Part shown: positions 21,075-23,570 of the stretch, piece after piece
Numbering within the stretch: position 1 is the first letter of the stretch
Layout: every line of letters begins with the position of its first letter
DNA from: JBDSTZ01 sp039927975
GTDB taxonomy: Bacteria > Pseudomonadota > Gammaproteobacteria > Burkholderiales > Burkholderiaceae_D
Direction: 5' to 3'
DNA: 23,570 nt
Assembly (NCBI GenBank): GCA_039927975.1
Contig: JBDSTZ010000243.1
Span: 1 to 23,570, forward strand
Translations under genes and position numbers: made by a program
Notes under the pieces: generated by a model
Seen by the model: the letters and a program-made list of their open reading frames with translations, nothing else
Database searches by the model: none
Told to the model about the DNA's origin: nothing

Positions 21075-22232
21075 ATGTTGCAGGAAGCCCCACTCATCGT
21101 CCACCTGATCTACCGGCTCGACTTCGGCGGACTGGAAAACCTCATGGTCGAGCGCATCAACCGCATGCCGGCCAAGGCGTACCGCCACGCGATCGTCTGC
21201 CTGACCGACTACACCGGCTTTGCCAAAAAAATCAGCAAGCCGGGTGTCGGCCTGTACGCCCTGCACAAGCAGCCGGGCCTGTCGCTGGGCACCCATGCCG
21301 CCCTGTTCAAGCTGCTGCGCCGCCTGAAACCGGCGATCCTGCACAGCTACAACCTGTCGGCGATCGAATACGCCCCGGTGGCGCTGGCCGCCGGCGTGCC
21401 CGTGCGCATCAACGGCGCCCACGGCCGCGACGCCGCCGACCCGCAGGGCCGCAACAAGAAGCACAACGCGCTGCGCCGCGCGATGGTGCCGTTCTACGAT
21501 TGCTGCTACGCCAATTCGGCCGACATGCTCGAATGGAACCGCAGCGTCATCAAGGTGCCCGACCACAAGAGCCGCCTGCTGGCCAACGGCATCGACACCG
21601 ACAAGTTCCATCCGCGCAGCGACCCGCAGTCGCCGCGCCCGCACGGCTTCGGCGCCGAGTGCATCGTCATCGGCACGGTCGGCCGCATCCAGGACGTGAA
21701 GAATCACGCCAGCCTGGTCGACGCCTTCATCGCCTTGCGCGAGCGGCTGCCCGAACAGCGCGACAAGCTGCGCCTGGCGATCGTCGGCGACGGCCCGCTG
21801 CTGCCGGCCCTGCGCGCCAAGGTCGAGCAGGCCGGCATCGCCGAACTGGTCTGGCTGCCGGGCGCGCGCAACGACGTCGCCGACATCCTGCGCAGCCTCG
21901 ACATCTTCGCCATGTCCTCGATCGCCGAAGGCACGCCCGGCTCGGCGCTCGAAGCGATGGCCAGCGGCTTGCCGGTGGTCGGCACGCGCGTCGGCGGCAT
22001 CCCCGAAGTGATCGACGACGGCGTCACCGGCGCGCTGGTGCCGGCCTCCCATCCGCAGGCGATGGCCGCCGCGTTCGAGCCGTACGTGCGCCAGCTGGGA
22101 CTCGCGCCACGCCACGGCGCCGCCGGCCGCCAGCGCGTGCTGAACAAATACAATATGACGGCGATGGTGGCCGGCTATCAATCTCTCTACGACGCCCTGT
22201 GCGACCGTAAAAAAACCAAAAAAGGTCCTTAA
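21075..22232 (+). CDS. XrtA/PEP-CTERM system glycosyltransferase, TIGR03088-like (GT4)
   Basis: 385 residues. The N-terminus VHLIYRLDFGGLENLMVERINRMP is the family signature. The C-terminal GT4 domain has IGTVGRIQDVKNHASLVDAF and the complete EX7E motif in AEGTPGSALEAMASGLPVVGT. A Lys-rich tail is encoded by two adenine runs (22209-22215 and 22218-22223). It is a cytoplasmic enzyme that probably adds a sugar to the same repeat unit as the other glycosyltransferase in the operon. It starts 11 bases after xrtA. The stop is three bases before the amidotransferase start. Confidence 0.93.
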   Translation: MLQEAPLIVHLIYRLDFGGLENLMVERINRMPAKAYRHAIVCLTDYTGFAKKISKPGVGLYALHKQPGLSLGTHAALFKLLRRLKPAILHSYNLSAIEYAPVALAAGVPVRINGAHGRDAADPQGRNKKHNALRRAMVPFYDCCYANSADMLEWNRSVIKVPDHKSRLLANGIDTDKFHPRSDPQSPRPHGFGAECIVIGTVGRIQDVKNHASLVDAFIALRERLPEQRDKLRLAIVGDGPLLPALRAKVEQAGIAELVWLPGARNDVADILRSLDIFAMSSIAEGTPGSALEAMASGLPVVGTRVGGIPEVIDDGVTGALVPASHPQAMAAAFEPYVRQLGLAPRHGAAGRQRVLNKYNMTAMVAGYQSLYDALCDRKKTKKGP

Positions 22233-22235
22233 ATC

Positions 22236-23570
22236 ATGTGTGGAATCGTCGGCATCTTTGATACCCGCGGCGCGCGCGCCATCGACCCAGCGCTGTTAAA
22301 GCGCATGAATGAAACCCAGCATCATCGCGGCCCCGATGAGGGCGACATCTATACCGAGCCGGGCGTCGGCTTCGGCCACCGGCGCCTGTCGGTGATCGAC
22401 ATCGCCAGCGGCCAGCAGCCGATGTTCAACGCCGCCGGCGACGTCGGCGTGGTGTTCAACGGCGAGATCTACAACTTTCCCGAGCTGACCGAAGAACTCG
22501 AAAAGATGGGCTACGTGTTCCGCACCAAGAGCGACACCGAAACCATCGTGCACGCCTGGGAAGCCTGGGGCGAGAACTGCGTCGACCACCTGCGCGGCAT
22601 GTTCGCCATCGGCGTGTGGGACCGCACCAAGCAGACCATGTTCATGGCGCGCGACCGCATGGGCGTCAAACCTTTCTACTACGCGATCCTGCCGGACGGC
22701 ATGTTCATCTTCGGCTCGGAATTGAAATCCCTGCGCGCCCACCCGGACCTGCCGCACGAGATCGACGTGCGCGCGGTGGAAGACTACTTCGCCTACGGCT
22801 ACGTGCCGGAACCGAAAACCATCTACAAGGGCGCGAAAAAACTCTCGCCCGGCTTCAAGCTGACGGTGAAGATCGGCCAGCCGATTCCGGAACCGGTGCA
22901 ATTCTGGGACGTGCCGTTCAAGCTGCACGCGCCGATGAGCCAGCACGACGCCGAGGAAGAATTGATCGTGCGCCTGCGCGAAGCCGTCAAGATTCGCCTG
23001 AAAGCCGAAGTGCCGCTCGGCGCCTTCCTGTCGGGCGGCGTCGATTCGAGCGCGATCGTGGCGATGATGGCCGGCCTCATGAAGGACCCGGTCAACACCT
23101 GCTCGATCGCGTTCAAGGACAAGGCCTTCGACGAGTCGGCCTACGCCGAACAGGTGGCGATCCAGTACAAGACGCAGCACCACACCGAGACCGTCGACAC
23201 GGACGACTACGCCCTGCTCGACACCCTGGCCGACCTGTACGACGAGCCGTACGCCTACAGTTCGGCCATTCCGACCTATCGCGTGTGCCAGCTGGCGCGC
23301 AAACGCGTGACGGTGGCGCTGTCGGGCGACGGCGGCGACGAAAACTTTGCCGGCTACCGGCGCCACCGTTTCGCCATGGGCGAAGAAAAGGTGCGTTCGA
23401 TGCTGCCGCTGACGGTGCGCCGCCCCCTGTTCGGCTTCCTCGGCAAAACCTATCCGAAGGCCGACTGGGCGCCGCGCATGTTCCGCGCCAAGACCACCTT
23501 CGAAGCGTTGGCGCGCGACCTGGTGGACGGCTATTTCCATGGCGTCTCGGTCATGCCCGACCGGGTCAGG
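22236..23570 (+). CDS. XrtA/PEP-CTERM system amidotransferase (asparagine synthase-like), partial
   Basis: 445 residues are visible; the C-terminus lies beyond the right edge. A class II glutaminase domain begins with the catalytic Cys2 (MCGIVGIFD), with RGPDEG (31-36) and NGEIYN (75-80). The synthetase domain carries the PP-loop SGGVDSS (266-272) and SGDGGDE. It matches the asparagine-synthase-like amidotransferase of exosortase loci (TIGR03108), thought to amidate a sugar acid or similar group of the polymer rather than make asparagine; that role is inferred from context. An AAGG ribosome site lies about 10 bases before the ATG, inside the end of the upstream gene. Confidence 0.93.
   Translation, partial: MCGIVGIFDTRGARAIDPALLKRMNETQHHRGPDEGDIYTEPGVGFGHRRLSVIDIASGQQPMFNAAGDVGVVFNGEIYNFPELTEELEKMGYVFRTKSDTETIVHAWEAWGENCVDHLRGMFAIGVWDRTKQTMFMARDRMGVKPFYYAILPDGMFIFGSELKSLRAHPDLPHEIDVRAVEDYFAYGYVPEPKTIYKGAKKLSPGFKLTVKIGQPIPEPVQFWDVPFKLHAPMSQHDAEEELIVRLREAVKIRLKAEVPLGAFLSGGVDSSAIVAMMAGLMKDPVNTCSIAFKDKAFDESAYAEQVAIQYKTQHHTETVDTDDYALLDTLADLYDEPYAYSSAIPTYRVCQLARKRVTVALSGDGGDENFAGYRRHRFAMGEEKVRSMLPLTVRRPLFGFLGKTYPKADWAPRMFRAKTTFEALARDLVDGYFHGVSVMPDRVR

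Noticed and set aside
1..23570. tRNA, rRNA, CRISPR arrays, insertion sequences, attachment sites
   Set aside because: None seen: no transposase or integrase frame, no spaced direct repeats, no tRNA-like cloverleaf noticed by eye.

Overview
The window is GC-rich DNA that looks like a betaproteobacterium of the order Burkholderiales, most likely Oxalobacteraceae (Massilia/Duganella type). This is an inference from gene content, gene order and codon bias; no rRNA is present to settle it. The main content is a classic exosortase A (XrtA)/PEP-CTERM exopolysaccharide locus, together with an inserted reverse-strand cassette built around an HPr-kinase-like protein.

Layout. 1-1228 (minus): a MoaD/ThiS-like small protein followed by a BNR/Asp-box repeat protein that leaves the window. 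1368-1682 (plus): a small conserved-looking protein of unknown function. 2036-4816 (plus): the PrsT-type TPR lipoprotein of PEP-CTERM systems. 4951-5730 (plus): a FeeM-type N-acyl amino acid synthase with its own probable promoter and a palindrome at the start point. 5792-8726 (minus): a four-gene cassette in transcription order, an exported-looking GYWKMHP protein, a PqqD-like protein, an HprK-related kinase and a PF14907-type nucleotidyltransferase, behind a good candidate sigma-54 promoter at 8821-8836. 8995-9630 (minus): a Wza-like polysaccharide export lipoprotein with its own terminator. 9813-10604 (minus): a secreted trypsin-like protease. 10605-11191: a long, AT-richer, palindrome-rich intergenic region. 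11192 to the right edge (plus): a tight operon encoding chain-length determinant, tyrosine autokinase, outer-membrane beta-barrel, ExeA-like ATPase, polysaccharide deacetylase, FemAB-like protein, glycosyltransferase, exosortase A fused to EpsI, a second glycosyltransferase and an asparagine-synthase-like amidotransferase (cut by the edge).

How they work together. The right-hand operon makes, modifies and exports an exopolysaccharide, with the export lipoprotein at 8995 completing the envelope channel. XrtA processes PEP-CTERM proteins at the inner membrane, and PrsT and the acyl-amino-acid synthase are known companions of such loci. No PEP-CTERM substrate is encoded in the window. The HprK/PqqD/nucleotidyltransferase cassette has no established function; its parts resemble tailoring enzymes of peptide natural products (RRE domain, peptide kinase, nucleotidyltransferase), and the first gene could be its substrate. 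This is the least explained part of the window.
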